The notes under the pieces were generated by a model. That model worked only from the letters and a program-made list of their open reading frames with translations. It searched no databases and was not told the origin of the DNA. A DNA stretch of 64,000 bases from JAUIIK01 sp963709995 (GTDB lineage Bacteria > Chloroflexota > Chloroflexia > Thermomicrobiales > CFX8). Position numbers and translations under genes: made by a program. Within the stretch, counting starts at the first letter, position 1; the number at the start of each line of letters is the position of its first letter. The stretch spans positions 186,001 through 250,000 of the forward strand of contig CAVPYN010000002.1 of NCBI GenBank assembly GCA_963709995.1, in the 5' to 3' direction. This document shows, in pieces, positions 55,307 through 64,000 of the stretch.

Positions 55307-55753
55307 TCACAGATCGCCGAGATGTTCAGATCCAACTTCGATTTCGTCGAGTTGCCAGACTGCAATCTCGATCCCCGATTCTGGGCCATGCTCCTTAGAC
55401 GCCCTGATTTGGAAGATCTGACTATCGTCTTCCCAGACAACGCCGGTAAGCAAATCGTTCACGAACTTGAGCAAATTATCAACATCTATACGGGCGATCC
55501 GTTGACTTCCGCTGAGATCGAAATCGGGATGGATGAAGATGAATCTATAGTCCACGTACAATCGACAGTGACGCGGAATCGGGCGATCGATTATCTCCCG
55601 AACTGGCCGCAAGTAGCGCTCTTTCCGTCCTCGTTGACGGCCCGCGAATCCCCCGACCCTGGGGTGTTGAGGGATGAAGAACTGAAAGGCTGGAGTGGCA
55701 TCGAGGCACGACAGCCGATCCGAGTGACGGCATACGGATGAATCGCCTGGCAC
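55307..55753 (-). CDS. rusA: RusA-family Holliday-junction resolvase
   Basis: The C-terminal half is a clear RusA fold: RIDVDNLLKFVNDLLTGVVW, then EDDSQIFQIRASKEHGPESG. The catalytic Asp-x-Asp (DVD), Lys (LLK) and the later Asp pair (EDD) of the E. coli enzyme all have counterparts. The N-terminus (FQFFIPQHP, then basic RGRKERYLRP) is plausible. It starts at GTG 55753 with GAGG 4 nt upstream; 148 aa. It is unusual as a chromosomal gene with no phage genes around, sitting 11 nt downstream of an aminotransferase. An antisense frame (55322-55741) is rejected. Confidence 0.78.
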   Translation of the reverse strand: MPGDSSVCRHSDRLSCLDATPAFQFFIPQHPRVGGFAGRQRGRKERYLRPVREIIDRPIPRHCRLYVDYRFIFIHPDFDLSGSQRIARIDVDNLLKFVNDLLTGVVWEDDSQIFQIRASKEHGPESGIEIAVWQLDEIEVGSEHLGDL

Positions 55754-55764
55754 GCTACCTCGGA

Positions 55765-57120
55765 CTAGCCAAATACCTCGATGATCGATCGTTCAACCGC
55801 TTCGGCGATCCTGTCAGCCTCTTGACTCGAAACCGTCAGGGGCGGTGACAGCATGATTCCCTTCTCGCTCGCGAATGGAACAATGCCATGCTTACGCACC
55901 GCGGCGGCCAACCGTGGGCCTGCATCGTCCGCAGCGGTAAATGGCTCCTTCGAGTCCTTGTCTTTGACCACTTCTACCATCATCATCAGACCTTTGCCCC
56001 GGACGTCTCCAACATTCTGATGTGGCAGGAGTTCTTCGAGTCGTGCCAGTAGCCGAGTGCCCTGAATCTTTGCGTTTGCGGTCAGGTCCTCGTCTTCAAG
56101 GATGACAATGTTGGACATCGCGACCGCGCAGGCGACCGGATGTCCGGAGTACGTGAAGCCATGCATGAACATGGCATCCGGTTCCAGCATCGTCTCGTAG
56201 ATCTGATCGGTCACGCCCACCGCGCCAAGCGGTATGTAGCCGGAGCTAATTCCTTTGGCGATTGATACGATATCCGGCTGGTAGTCGTAGGTTTCCGCGC
56301 CAAACATCGCGCCGGTGCGGCCGAAACCAGTGATGACCTCGTCGGCGATTAACAGGATGTCGTTCGCCTTCAATACCTTTTCGACGCGTTTCCAGTAGAC
56401 GTCTGGCGGCACGATCACCCCGCCCGCGCCCTGTACCGGCTCGCCGATCATCGCGGCGATGTTGCCGGCGCCAATACTTGCGATCGTCTCTTCGAGCTCC
56501 GCAATCAACTTGTCGACGAAAGCATCCTCATCTTCTGGATCGTCAGCGTTTCTGTAGGGGTAGGGCGCCATCAAGTGAACGAACCCTGCCGGTCGCGGAC
56601 CGAAGTGTTCCCAGAACGCCGGAATACCAGTGGCCGAAAGCGCGCCCATCGCGATCCCGTGATAGCCGATAAATCGTGAGATGATTGTGATCTTTTCCGG
56701 CTTGCCTCGCAGTGCCCAGTAGTACCGGGCAATCTTGATCGCGGTCTCGTTCGATTCCGCGCCACCCGACGTGAACTGGAAGTGGTTGACCGGTCCGGGG
56801 TACATCGCAGCCAGTTTTGCCGCCAGTTCGATTGGTGGTGGCGTCGCTAGACCGAAGAAGGTCGGGCCGTAGGCGATCTCCTCGATCTGCTGCCTCGCGG
56901 CTTCAGCCAGCTCCTTCCGGCCATGTCCGACATTGATATTCCATAGTCCGGCCGCCGCGTCGATGTACTGGTTGCCGTCAGTGTCCCAGACGTAGACTCC
57001 CTCTCCCCGGGCAAGGATGAATGGCCCAGTTCGGGCATGACGCTTCAAGTTCGTTCGAGGATGGAGATGGTGTGCGATGTCGAGCTGTTTCAGTTGCTCG
57101 GTATTGTATCTGTCAGTCAT
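55765..57120 (-). CDS. Class III aminotransferase, paralog A
   Basis: PLP aminotransferase of the omega-amino-acid:pyruvate / diamine group. It has FTSGGAESNETAIKIARYYW, YHGIAMGALSATGIP and IADEVITGFGRTGAMFG. The PLP Lys lies in PDIVSIAKGISSGYIPLG, and MFMHGFTYSGHPVACAVA is present. I use ATG 57120 (MTDRYNTEQL), 9 nt after GAGGAG, which aligns with the start of paralog B. About 451 aa. It is in tandem with paralog B (gap 53 nt), and residues around NVGHGRKEL to KPEK are almost identical between the two. Confidence 0.93.
   Translation of the reverse strand: MTDRYNTEQLKQLDIAHHLHPRTNLKRHARTGPFILARGEGVYVWDTDGNQYIDAAAGLWNINVGHGRKELAEAARQQIEEIAYGPTFFGLATPPPIELAAKLAAMYPGPVNHFQFTSGGAESNETAIKIARYYWALRGKPEKITIISRFIGYHGIAMGALSATGIPAFWEHFGPRPAGFVHLMAPYPYRNADDPEDEDAFVDKLIAELEETIASIGAGNIAAMIGEPVQGAGGVIVPPDVYWKRVEKVLKANDILLIADEVITGFGRTGAMFGAETYDYQPDIVSIAKGISSGYIPLGAVGVTDQIYETMLEPDAMFMHGFTYSGHPVACAVAMSNIVILEDEDLTANAKIQGTRLLARLEELLPHQNVGDVRGKGLMMMVEVVKDKDSKEPFTAADDAGPRLAAAVRKHGIVPFASEKGIMLSPPLTVSSQEADRIAEAVERSIIEVFG
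56696..56910. repeat. 215-bp tract identical to 58105-58319 (copy in paralog A)
   Basis: No mismatch between the two copies over 215 bp, while the genes differ frequently on both sides. Codes for about 71 residues from the GHGRKELA region to ALRGKPE. See the gene-conversion finding. Confidence 0.95.
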
Positions 57121-57173
57121 CGATTGCATCTCCTCGCTGCGATAGAAGCGGTTGTTCCCTGAGTTCAATCCGG

Positions 57174-58532
57174 CTAACCGAACACTTCAACGATCGAATC
57201 TTGAACGGCGGCGGCGATGGCGTCCGCCTCACCCTTTGTCAGGACGAGCGGTGGAGCGATCGCGATGCCATTGTCCGCGGCCCTTACAATAATGCCGCGC
57301 TCCCGCGTAGCTCTCGTCAACTGCGCGCCGACACCGTCTACGGCCGTGAATGGTTCTTTGCTCTCTTTGTCCTTGACAACCTCGACGATCATCATCATGC
57401 CCTTGCCTCGGACATCGCCCACGTTTTGATGGCCGAGGAGTTCTTCCAGCTTTCCGATGAGGTACGGTCCCGTATCAGCGGCTCGTTTCTCGAGTTGTTC
57501 GTCTTCGATGATAGCGACATTGCGTAGCCCAACCGCGCAGGCAACCGGATGTCCGGAATAGGTGAAGCCATGCATGAACATGGCGTCCGGTTCCAGCATC
57601 GTCTGGTAGATTTGATCGGTCACGCCCACCGCGCCGAGTGGTATATAGCCGGACGTGACGCCCTTCGCGATTGAAACGATATCTGGCTGCACCTGGTACT
57701 GCTCCACTCCGAACATGGTTCCAGTACGCCCGAATCCGGTAATGACTTCGTCGGCAATGAGTAGAATGTCGTTTGCATCAAGCACGTCCTTGATGCGTCG
57801 CCAGTAAGACTCAGGCGGTGGCACGACGCCGCCCGCTCCCTGCACTGGTTCGCCGATCATCGCGGCGATGTTGCCAGCGCCTTCGCGGGCAATCAATTGC
57901 TCAAGCTCAGTCACCAGCTTGTCGACAAATCCCTCGACGTCGCTCGGATCGTCGGCATTGCGATAACTGTATGGAGCCATCAGGTGAACAAATCCCTCGG
58001 GGCGCGGTCCGAAATTCGCCCAATAGGCAGGTATGCCGGTGGCCGAAAGCGCGCCCATCGCGATCCCGTGATAGGCCATCATCCGGGAGATGATTGTGAC
58101 CTTCTCCGGCTTGCCTCGCAGTGCCCAGTAGTACCGGGCAATCTTGATCGCGGTCTCGTTCGATTCCGCGCCACCCGACGTGAACTGGAAGTGGTTGACC
58201 GGTCCGGGGTACATCGCAGCCAGTTTTGCCGCCAGTTCGATTGGTGGTGGCGTCGCTAGACCGAAGAAGGTCGGGCCGTAGGCGATCTCCTCGATCTGCT
58301 GCCTCGCGGCTTCAGCCAGTTCCTTCCGGCCGTGACCCGCGTTAATGTTCCAGAGTCCGGCAAATGCGTCGATGTATTCCTTACCATCGGAATCCCAGAT
58401 TGTGCTTCCCTCACCCCGAACCATAACCAATGGTCCATTTGCATGGACCTGTTTCAGATTCGAAACGGGGTGCAAATGGTAAGCGATATCGAGTTCGCGA
58501 AGCCGCGCGCTGTCATATCGGGACGTAGCCAT
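57174..58532 (-). CDS. Class III aminotransferase, paralog B
   Basis: Same family and length (452 aa) as paralog A, with FTSGGAESNETAIKIARYYW, IADEVITGFGRTGTMFG, the PLP Lys in IVSIAKGVTSGYIPLG and HGFTYSGHPVACAVG. It starts at ATG 58532, 7 nt after GGAGG. The pair probably arose by tandem duplication. Differences are concentrated in the ends (IISRMMAYHG, ADNGIAIAPPL in this copy), which may change amine specificity. The genes look co-transcribed with RusA downstream. Confidence 0.93.
   Translation of the reverse strand: MATSRYDSARLRELDIAYHLHPVSNLKQVHANGPLVMVRGEGSTIWDSDGKEYIDAFAGLWNINAGHGRKELAEAARQQIEEIAYGPTFFGLATPPPIELAAKLAAMYPGPVNHFQFTSGGAESNETAIKIARYYWALRGKPEKVTIISRMMAYHGIAMGALSATGIPAYWANFGPRPEGFVHLMAPYSYRNADDPSDVEGFVDKLVTELEQLIAREGAGNIAAMIGEPVQGAGGVVPPPESYWRRIKDVLDANDILLIADEVITGFGRTGTMFGVEQYQVQPDIVSIAKGVTSGYIPLGAVGVTDQIYQTMLEPDAMFMHGFTYSGHPVACAVGLRNVAIIEDEQLEKRAADTGPYLIGKLEELLGHQNVGDVRGKGMMMIVEVVKDKESKEPFTAVDGVGAQLTRATRERGIIVRAADNGIAIAPPLVLTKGEADAIAAAVQDSIVEVFG
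58105..58319. repeat. 215-bp tract identical to 56696-56910 (copy in paralog B)
   Basis: Second copy of the identical segment, offset 1,409 bp. Boundaries are sharp: the next base on each side differs. Confidence 0.95.
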
Positions 58533-58681
58533 CTTTGACCTCCTTGCGTGTCGAGGCTGCTACAGAACACTAGCACGATACGCCGTCCGCCACCGTGGAG
58601 TGTTCACTCTTTCGGACCGGGAATCGAGAGGCAATCGACGAGTGCAGGATCAGGTTGCGTCCTTATAGAACGCGATCAGCG

Positions 58682-59779
58682 CTAACCAACGGAAGGTGGC
58701 CGGGTGCCCAGGATTTCTACCAGGCGCTCGTGCGGAATTCCGTATGCTGTGTTTCCGTGATAGCCGCTCATTGTTCTGGCTGCAACGAGCGCATTCAGAA
58801 CCGACTCTGCAGTTGCTTCGATGGTTGCCGTGAAAAGTCGATTCATTAAGCGGTCATCCAGTCTCGAGGAGGTGATAACTCCGGGATCTGCGTTTCGATG
58901 GAGGCGGCAATCATCGGCGGTCGAGAACGCGATCAATAGGTCCCCGGAGCTATTGTTCGCTGTGAGTCCGAGCCGGCCCAGTCCCATGATCCCCCGCTTG
59001 CACAGCCTCCGGCACTGGCGATCCGATAGTGGCGCGTCAGTCGCGATTACAACAATGATTGACCCGTCTCCGGGAGGAGAATCTCCGGGCAACGGCCGGA
59101 GATCATGGAGTTCGTCACCTATCGCTATTCCATTGATGAGCAGGTCTTCGCGCGCGCCGGTATTGCCTTGGACGAGAACGCCAACTGTGTACCCGGTGCC
59201 CGTGATGTCCACTACTCGAGATGAAGTGCCGATACCGCCTTTGAAGCCAAAGAGCAGCATTCCTGTTCCGCCGCCCACATTCCCTTCGGCAACTGGCCCG
59301 GGGGAAGCGGCATCGAGTGCCTGCCAGAAGTGTTCGCTCGTCACATGCTGAGATCGTATATCGTTCAAGAAACCGTCGTAAGTTTCGGCCACGACCGGTA
59401 CTACGAAGTGTTTATCTCCAAGGGTAGGCTCCCGGGCGCACATCCACTCGACGATTCCCTTGTGTGCAGCACCAACCGAGAACGTGTTGGTGAGAACGAT
59501 CGGAGACTCGAGGTAACCAAATTCGTCCACCTGGGATCGACCCGTAATTTCACCAGAACCGTTGAGAACCTCAATTGCGGCAGGGACCATCTCCATCAAT
59601 ATCGAGCCGCCGTGAGGCTGAACGACCGTCACGCCGGTCCTGGCGATGGAGTCGTCGATACCGGCCTCGCCGTGGATAATGGTGGAATGTCCGACCGTCA
59701 CTTCGCCCACATCAGTAATTGAATTGAACGGCCCGGTTGGCAGAGTTCCAACTCGAATACCGAGTTCCCGTGAACGCAT
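58682..59779 (-). CDS. dmpA: P1-family (DmpA) self-cleaving aminopeptidase
   Basis: L-aminopeptidase/D-esterase of the DmpA family, an Ntn-like hydrolase that self-cleaves before its nucleophile Ser. It begins SRELGIRVGTLPTGPFNSITDVGEVTVGHSTI. The processing site is in GNVGGGTGMLLFGFKGGIGTSSRV. DRQCRRLCKRGIMGLGRLGL and the YGIPHERLVEI end are present. I use ATG 59779. The TTG 59791 overlaps the GAGGA ribosome-binding site. 365 aa, complete. Confidence 0.93.
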   Translation of the reverse strand: MRSRELGIRVGTLPTGPFNSITDVGEVTVGHSTIIHGEAGIDDSIARTGVTVVQPHGGSILMEMVPAAIEVLNGSGEITGRSQVDEFGYLESPIVLTNTFSVGAAHKGIVEWMCAREPTLGDKHFVVPVVAETYDGFLNDIRSQHVTSEHFWQALDAASPGPVAEGNVGGGTGMLLFGFKGGIGTSSRVVDITGTGYTVGVLVQGNTGAREDLLINGIAIGDELHDLRPLPGDSPPGDGSIIVVIATDAPLSDRQCRRLCKRGIMGLGRLGLTANNSSGDLLIAFSTADDCRLHRNADPGVITSSRLDDRLMNRLFTATIEATAESVLNALVAARTMSGYHGNTAYGIPHERLVEILGTRPPSVG

Positions 59780-59842
59780 TATTATCCTCAACCCTGCCCA
59801 GAAGACTTAGTTCAGATCCGCCTAGCGATGGCGTCGAACGGT

Positions 59843-61012
59843 CTAGACACCGCTTTCGGTGAGATAGTGTAGTGCCGAGTCCACTTCTGCACTATTCAGC
59901 GCTAGCCGAGAGAGCGTAAGCGAACGATACTGCTCTGCCGAGAGCGCGCTCGGATTCAGGTAGAAGCGTTCAAATCCCGCAATAACCTGTGAGCTTGCTT
60001 TCCACCATTTGTCTGCATCGGTCCCCGCTATGACTGCATCGGCGTACTGTTCCAGGAACGCGTGCCACTCAGCCTCAACCTCTGCGAGGGATTTGCCGGT
60101 AACGCTTTCGATCGAATTCTGGCGGTAGAGCGACAGATACTGCTGATAGCCATAGCGTTCGATGGTAAAGAAGGCGAATGACGCCGAAGCGTCATAGTAC
60201 ACACGTTTACGCATTCGACCGGCGAAGTCGTCTTCGATAATCTCCGCCAGTGGTGGCAACGCGCCGGCTTGGTAGGTCCAGGCAGTCGACTGCAACGGCG
60301 AGACGTATCCGGCACTCACGAGATCGTCCGTCATCACCCAGGTTGCCAGACCTTCGACATAGAAGAGCTCGAAGGGCAAGTGGATCTCGTTTCCGGCGAT
60401 CAGGTGGGTCATCTCGTGGACGAGCAATGCCTCGTACTCGTCTCTTACAACGCTTCCGTCGTCCAACATGAATATCCAGCGAAAATCAGACTCGGTGAAT
60501 CCCTGACAGCCCATGCAGTCCTCGGCGAAAAGCTGGTCCGCGAGGAACACGGTGAAGTCGTCATTCCAGGCGGTGCCAAGCTTCTGATTCGCCTCGTCTC
60601 TCGCATCCAATGCTATGGTCGCAACTTCGGCGGCATACTCTGCGGAGTACGCGCCCGGACGGAACGCTATCGATACATCTTCGAACTGATACATCTCGGT
60701 ATAGGTCGCTTCGACTGTCATCAGCGGCTCGGTAGGCAGTTCCATACTAGGAGCGTCGACTTGGACGTCAACCACGAACAAGTCAACGTCCGATCCACCA
60801 CTCGATTCACTGTTCGTCGCAACGGAAGTACTGTCGCCTTCTGGCGCCGCAGGTGCCGATGGAGCTGTAGACGCTATCGCGACAGACGGTGGCGTTGAAC
60901 TCGACGCTTCCCGGGAGCGGCGTCCACCTGGGAAATCTTGTGTGATTGCGAGCGTCCCGCCTAGCAGCATGACGACCGCGATGACTCCGAGAAATGCTCC
61001 GAATGGCTTCAA
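59843..61012 (-). CDS. Secreted metallopeptidase of the peptidase-MA/gluzincin type
   Basis: A signal peptide or anchor (FLGVIAVVMLLGGTLAIT) leads to a low-complexity Ser/Pro/Ala linker to about residue 85. The catalytic domain has LLVHEMTHLIAG (zinc HExxH) and a downstream Glu in FYVEGLATWV. A second Cys pair lies in AEDCMGCQGF. 389 aa. Such proteins are extracytoplasmic lipoprotein-like or membrane-anchored proteases, but no lipobox Cys is seen. Its start is 118 nt from the divergent aminotransferase. Substrate unknown. Confidence 0.82.
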   Translation of the reverse strand: MKPFGAFLGVIAVVMLLGGTLAITQDFPGGRRSREASSSTPPSVAIASTAPSAPAAPEGDSTSVATNSESSGGSDVDLFVVDVQVDAPSMELPTEPLMTVEATYTEMYQFEDVSIAFRPGAYSAEYAAEVATIALDARDEANQKLGTAWNDDFTVFLADQLFAEDCMGCQGFTESDFRWIFMLDDGSVVRDEYEALLVHEMTHLIAGNEIHLPFELFYVEGLATWVMTDDLVSAGYVSPLQSTAWTYQAGALPPLAEIIEDDFAGRMRKRVYYDASASFAFFTIERYGYQQYLSLYRQNSIESVTGKSLAEVEAEWHAFLEQYADAVIAGTDADKWWKASSQVIAGFERFYLNPSALSAEQYRSLTLSRLALNSAEVDSALHYLTESGV

Positions 61013-61130
61013 AGGATTTCAACCTCTTGTAATTCGCGTCGAGCGCCGACCTGCTCTATGATGCCCCACAAATAGGAACCAGTCATCATTGACCGCCCAA
61101 TGCCATGGTGGCATCTGAACAGGGGGAATT

Positions 61131-62330
61131 GTGCCAGGCAATATTGAATCGCTTCTATCCTCAGTCGGTCAACGCGCCGGAAAATCAAGAATGGGGAATC
61201 CGAGAGAATCCGCGAAGATGATCTCATTCTACGCCGGCTTCCCCGATCCGGGTTCGCTTCCCTCCTCCGACATCATAGAAGCCACTCGAGTGGCGATCGA
61301 CACGGAAGGTGATCTGGCCCTCCAGTATGGCGCATCCGCCGGGGATGAGTACCTCATCGATGAATTGCTCGCGAAGTTGTCTCGAGACCAGAAGATCGAA
61401 GCCGATCGGGAAAACGTACTGATAACCAACGGGGCCTCGCAGGCGTTGTCGCTGATCGTCGACATGCTCGTCGAACCTGGTGATGTCGTCATCAGCGAAG
61501 CGCCGACCTGGATGGGCGCGGTCGTGAACTTCCGGCAAGCCGGGGCCGAGATCCTCGATATTCCAGTGGACGAGCAGGGCGCGGACACCCATCGGCTCCG
61601 CCAGGTATTGGAGGACCTTCAAAGCCAGGACCGCAAGCCGAAGCTGCTCTATGTGATTCCGAATTTCCAGAATCCCATGGGAATCTCGATGACCCGGTCG
61701 CGTCGCGAGGACCTTTTGTCACTCGCCGGCGAGCACGATATCCCGATCATCGAAGACGATGCCTATTTTGATCTTCGCTACGCCGGTGAGATTCAGCCTA
61801 CGCTGTATAGTCTCGACGACGCGAGCCGGGTGATGTATCTGGGAACGTTCTCCAAAATCATGGCAGCTGGAATGCGACTAGGATGGGTCGTGGCCCATGC
61901 TGACGTTATCTCCCGACTACTGGCTTTGAAGGACGATGGCGGCACGAGTCCGTTTGCAAGCTTCGCTGCGACCCAGTTCATGTCCTCCGGAACGCTTGTC
62001 GAGCACGTGCAGGAACTGCGCGGGCTGTATCACGAGCGCCGCAACGCCATGCTAGCGGCGCTGGAACGAGAGATGCCATCCGGGACAACCTGGACGACAC
62101 CCGAAGGCGGGTTCTTCATCTGGGTGCGCTTCCCTGCCGGCGTCAACATGACACAACTGGTTCCGGCGTGCCGGGAACGAGGAGTTGAGATTAGCCCTGG
62201 ACCGATCTTCTACTTCGATGACCGGGGTTCGCATGAGATGCGGCTTTCGTACTCGTTCGCGAATGTTGAGCAAATCAACGAAGGGATCTCCATACTGGGC
62301 CAGGCGGCCAAAGAAATGCTTGTGAGCTAA
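61131..62330 (+). CDS. Fold-type I aminotransferase (2-aminoadipate/LysN-like), copy 1
   Basis: PLP aminotransferase of the MocR/LysN/aromatic class without a DNA-binding domain. It has ALQYGASAGDEYL near residue 64, NGASQALSLIVDMLVEPGDVVISEAPTW, VIPNFQNPMGISMTRSRR, EDDAYFDLRY, the PLP Lys in YLGTFSKIMAAGMRLGW and PEGGFFIWVRFPAG. Starts at GTG 61131; 399 aa, intact. It is the first of three tandem paralogs. Confidence 0.92.
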   Translation: MPGNIESLLSSVGQRAGKSRMGNPRESAKMISFYAGFPDPGSLPSSDIIEATRVAIDTEGDLALQYGASAGDEYLIDELLAKLSRDQKIEADRENVLITNGASQALSLIVDMLVEPGDVVISEAPTWMGAVVNFRQAGAEILDIPVDEQGADTHRLRQVLEDLQSQDRKPKLLYVIPNFQNPMGISMTRSRREDLLSLAGEHDIPIIEDDAYFDLRYAGEIQPTLYSLDDASRVMYLGTFSKIMAAGMRLGWVVAHADVISRLLALKDDGGTSPFASFAATQFMSSGTLVEHVQELRGLYHERRNAMLAALEREMPSGTTWTTPEGGFFIWVRFPAGVNMTQLVPACRERGVEISPGPIFYFDDRGSHEMRLSYSFANVEQINEGISILGQAAKEMLVS

Positions 62331-62425
62331 CTGAGCGTGCGCTTTCGAGCCATCAACCGCCGGACAACCGGTCAAGTGAACGATGTGCCGCCTCGCGCCG
62401 GATGGCGTGGAAAGGACACGATGAT

Positions 62426-63639
62426 ATGACCCAGGGCCCGCAATCCTGGCTTACCAATCTGACCTCTGAGTTATCGCGGCGCGCGGGAAGCAGCGCTGCG
62501 CGCCCAACCCGAAGATCGACCTCCAACGCGGTCGCGTTTCTGTCAGGCGGCCTTCCAGATCCCCGAGAACTGCCCCGGGATACCGTCGTCGAAGCCACGA
62601 GGACGGCTTTGCTACGTGAAGGTGAATGGGCGCTCCAGTACGGACCCACACTCGGCGAGCCGAATCTGGTGGAAGCCCTGATCGAAAAGCTGGGCAGGGA
62701 TCAAGGAATCGATGCACGTCCAGAGAACATTCTAATCACGGCCGGAGCATCACAGGCGGTTTCTCTGGCCACCCGGTTGCTTGTTGATCCGGGCGACGTC
62801 GTTATCAGCGAGGCGCCTACCTGGACCGGAGCCGTGCAGAAGTTCGCGATGTACGGAGCGGATGTTCGCGAGATCAGCGTTGACGATGACGGAACATCCA
62901 CCGATGAACTGGAATGCCTGCTGAGGGAACTGCAATCTGAGGGCAAGCGACCGAGCTTCCTCTATCTCCTACCAAACTTCCAGAATCCAAGCGGCGTGAC
63001 GACGACCCTCGCCAGGCGGAAGCGTATCGTTGAACTGGCAGGACAACATGGCGTACCGGTCATCGAGGATGATGCCTACTTCGATCTGCGCTACGACGGC
63101 GAGCAGGTTCCTACGATCTATTCACTGGCGAACAACGCAGATGTTCTTTACATGGGGACCTATTCGAAGAACATGGCCGCGGGATCCGATTGGGCTGGAC
63201 GGTCGGCAGCGAAGATACCATTGCCAGACTCGCGGCTCTGAAGCTCGAAGGTGGAACCAGCCCATTCTCCAGCCAGGTCGCAGCGGAGTGGACCCGCAAT
63301 GGAACGCTCGAGTCCCATATTCAGGTGCTTCGAGATCATTATCGTAGAAAGCGGGACCTCATGCTCCGGGAGCTGGAGAACAATATGCCGGATGGCGTGC
63401 GCTGGACGCGACCACAGGGCGGTTTCTTCATCTGGGTAACGTTGCCAGACGATGTCGATTCAGTCCAACTTGCTCGCAGACTCGGGGATCAGGGTGTCTT
63501 CGTGAGCGCAGGGCCCGGTTTTTATCACACCGATCGGGGCCATCACGAATTCCGACTCTCCTACTCATATCCGACAGACGAAGAGATCTCAAAGGGAATC
63601 TCGATCGTCGGGAACGAGATCCGGGCGTCGCAAAGCTAA
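62426..63639 (+). pseudogene. Fold-type I aminotransferase, copy 2, with one-base frameshift
   Basis: Paralog of copy 1: ALQYGPTLGEPNLVEALIEKL, AGASQAVSLATRLLVDPGDVVISEAPTW, LPNFQNPSGVTT, EDDAYFDLRY, PLP Lys in YMGTYSKNMAAG. At 63181-63183 one G is missing from GCG-GGG-ATC compared with copy 1 (AAGMRLGW). The frame then fails and stops at 63241. The rest (GWTVGSEDTIARLAALKLEGG to the end) is intact in the next frame to 63639. Restored length is about 404 aa. Start ATG 62426 (62402 is also possible). Confidence 0.85.
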
Positions 63640-63680
63640 ACGACTGGACTTCCGCGTCGGTAGAATGAACTGGAGTTGCA

Positions 63681-64000
63681 ATGACTATTCTTAGCCAGGA
63701 TGCATGGATCAAAGATCGATTGTCGGAACGAGCGTTGCGCAGCGGTCCGGGCATGGTCGGGCTTGACCCGAGGAACGCGACAAAGGTCATCGGTTTTGGT
63801 GGCGGATTCCCGGATGCCTCGACGCTCCCGATTCAGGACATCATCGAATCCACGCCGAATCGCTCTCGAGCGAGACGGTGAATGGGCGCTTCAGTATGCC
63901 TTCGGGTCTGGAGTTCCTGAACTTGTGGACGCCCTCCTCGACAAATTGGCGCACGATCAGGGCATTTCAGCCGAACGGAACAATGTGCTCATCACAAACG
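63681..64000 (+). pseudogene. Fold-type I aminotransferase, copy 3, frameshifted and cut by the window end
   Basis: Starts ATG 63681 with MTILSQDAWIKDRLSERALR and GGGFPDASTLPIQDIIEST. There an extra C (about 63854-63855) shifts the frame and a stop follows at 63881. Without that base the sequence reads on as IALERDGEWALQYAFGSGVP, then ELVDALLDKLAHDQG, matching copies 1 and 2 closely, to the end of the window. The remainder lies outside. It is the third tandem paralog and the second with a single-base break. Confidence 0.8.

Noticed and set aside
55322..55741. Plus-strand 139-codon frame at the RusA locus
   Set aside because: The opposite strand gives a clear RusA domain with catalytic residues; the plus frame is its antisense shadow.

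Overview
The window is 64 kb of densely packed bacterial chromosome with moderate to high G+C and many GTG and TTG starts. The gene set suggests a free-living heterotroph, probably Chloroflexota (inference from overall gene content, not proven). It includes an acpS-nnr-alr cluster, a probable non-discriminating AspRS, a MeaB/B12/acyl-CoA module, LLM-type flavoenzyme, GYD, DUF1028, DmpA and Rsm22-like proteins. I see no prophage, insertion sequence or CRISPR array.

Bases 1-32,300 are mostly housekeeping. They hold der, glyA, a WecA-like sugar-1-phosphate transferase, rsfS, a CAT-anticodon tRNA, and a leftward run murJ-lepA-mazG-aspS. Then come rpsT facing holA, a 2-hydroxyacid dehydrogenase with fabF, sigma-70 rpoD, ruvC-tlyA, and a leftward acyl-CoA block (hbd, acyl-CoA dehydrogenase, B12 domain, meaB). 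Next are pth, tatA/B, tgt with a FecR-like membrane protein, ugd-acpS-nnr-alr, and an HTH regulator. Between holA and the dehydrogenase lies a 154-nt structured RNA or leader with its own promoter.

Bases 32,500-48,600 are accessory. They carry a heterodimeric ABC exporter, a Rieske protein with an amidohydrolase and a gamma-glutamyltransferase, and a MarR regulator. A large sensor protein is split in two by a 13-bp tandem duplication. DUF1028, Rsm22-like, an ABC-2 exporter and an LLM-type oxidoreductase follow.

Bases 48,700-64,000 hold a GYD protein, then a CPA1-type antiporter whose C-terminal rhodanese domain is interrupted by an in-frame TGA at a CxCP cysteine position. A hairpin follows that fits a bacterial SECIS, so this is a strong selenoprotein candidate and the best novelty in the window. 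After it come CapA, an MFS carrier, a frameshifted membrane protein, a coiled-coil tail-anchored protein and a RusA-type resolvase. Next are two tandem class-III aminotransferases sharing a 215-bp identical tract, a DmpA peptidase and a secreted HExxH-like protease. The window ends in three tandem fold-I aminotransferases, two of them frameshifted. Four reading-frame disruptions lie between 42 and 64 kb. They could be real decay, phase variation or sequence error, and I cannot tell which from one sequence.
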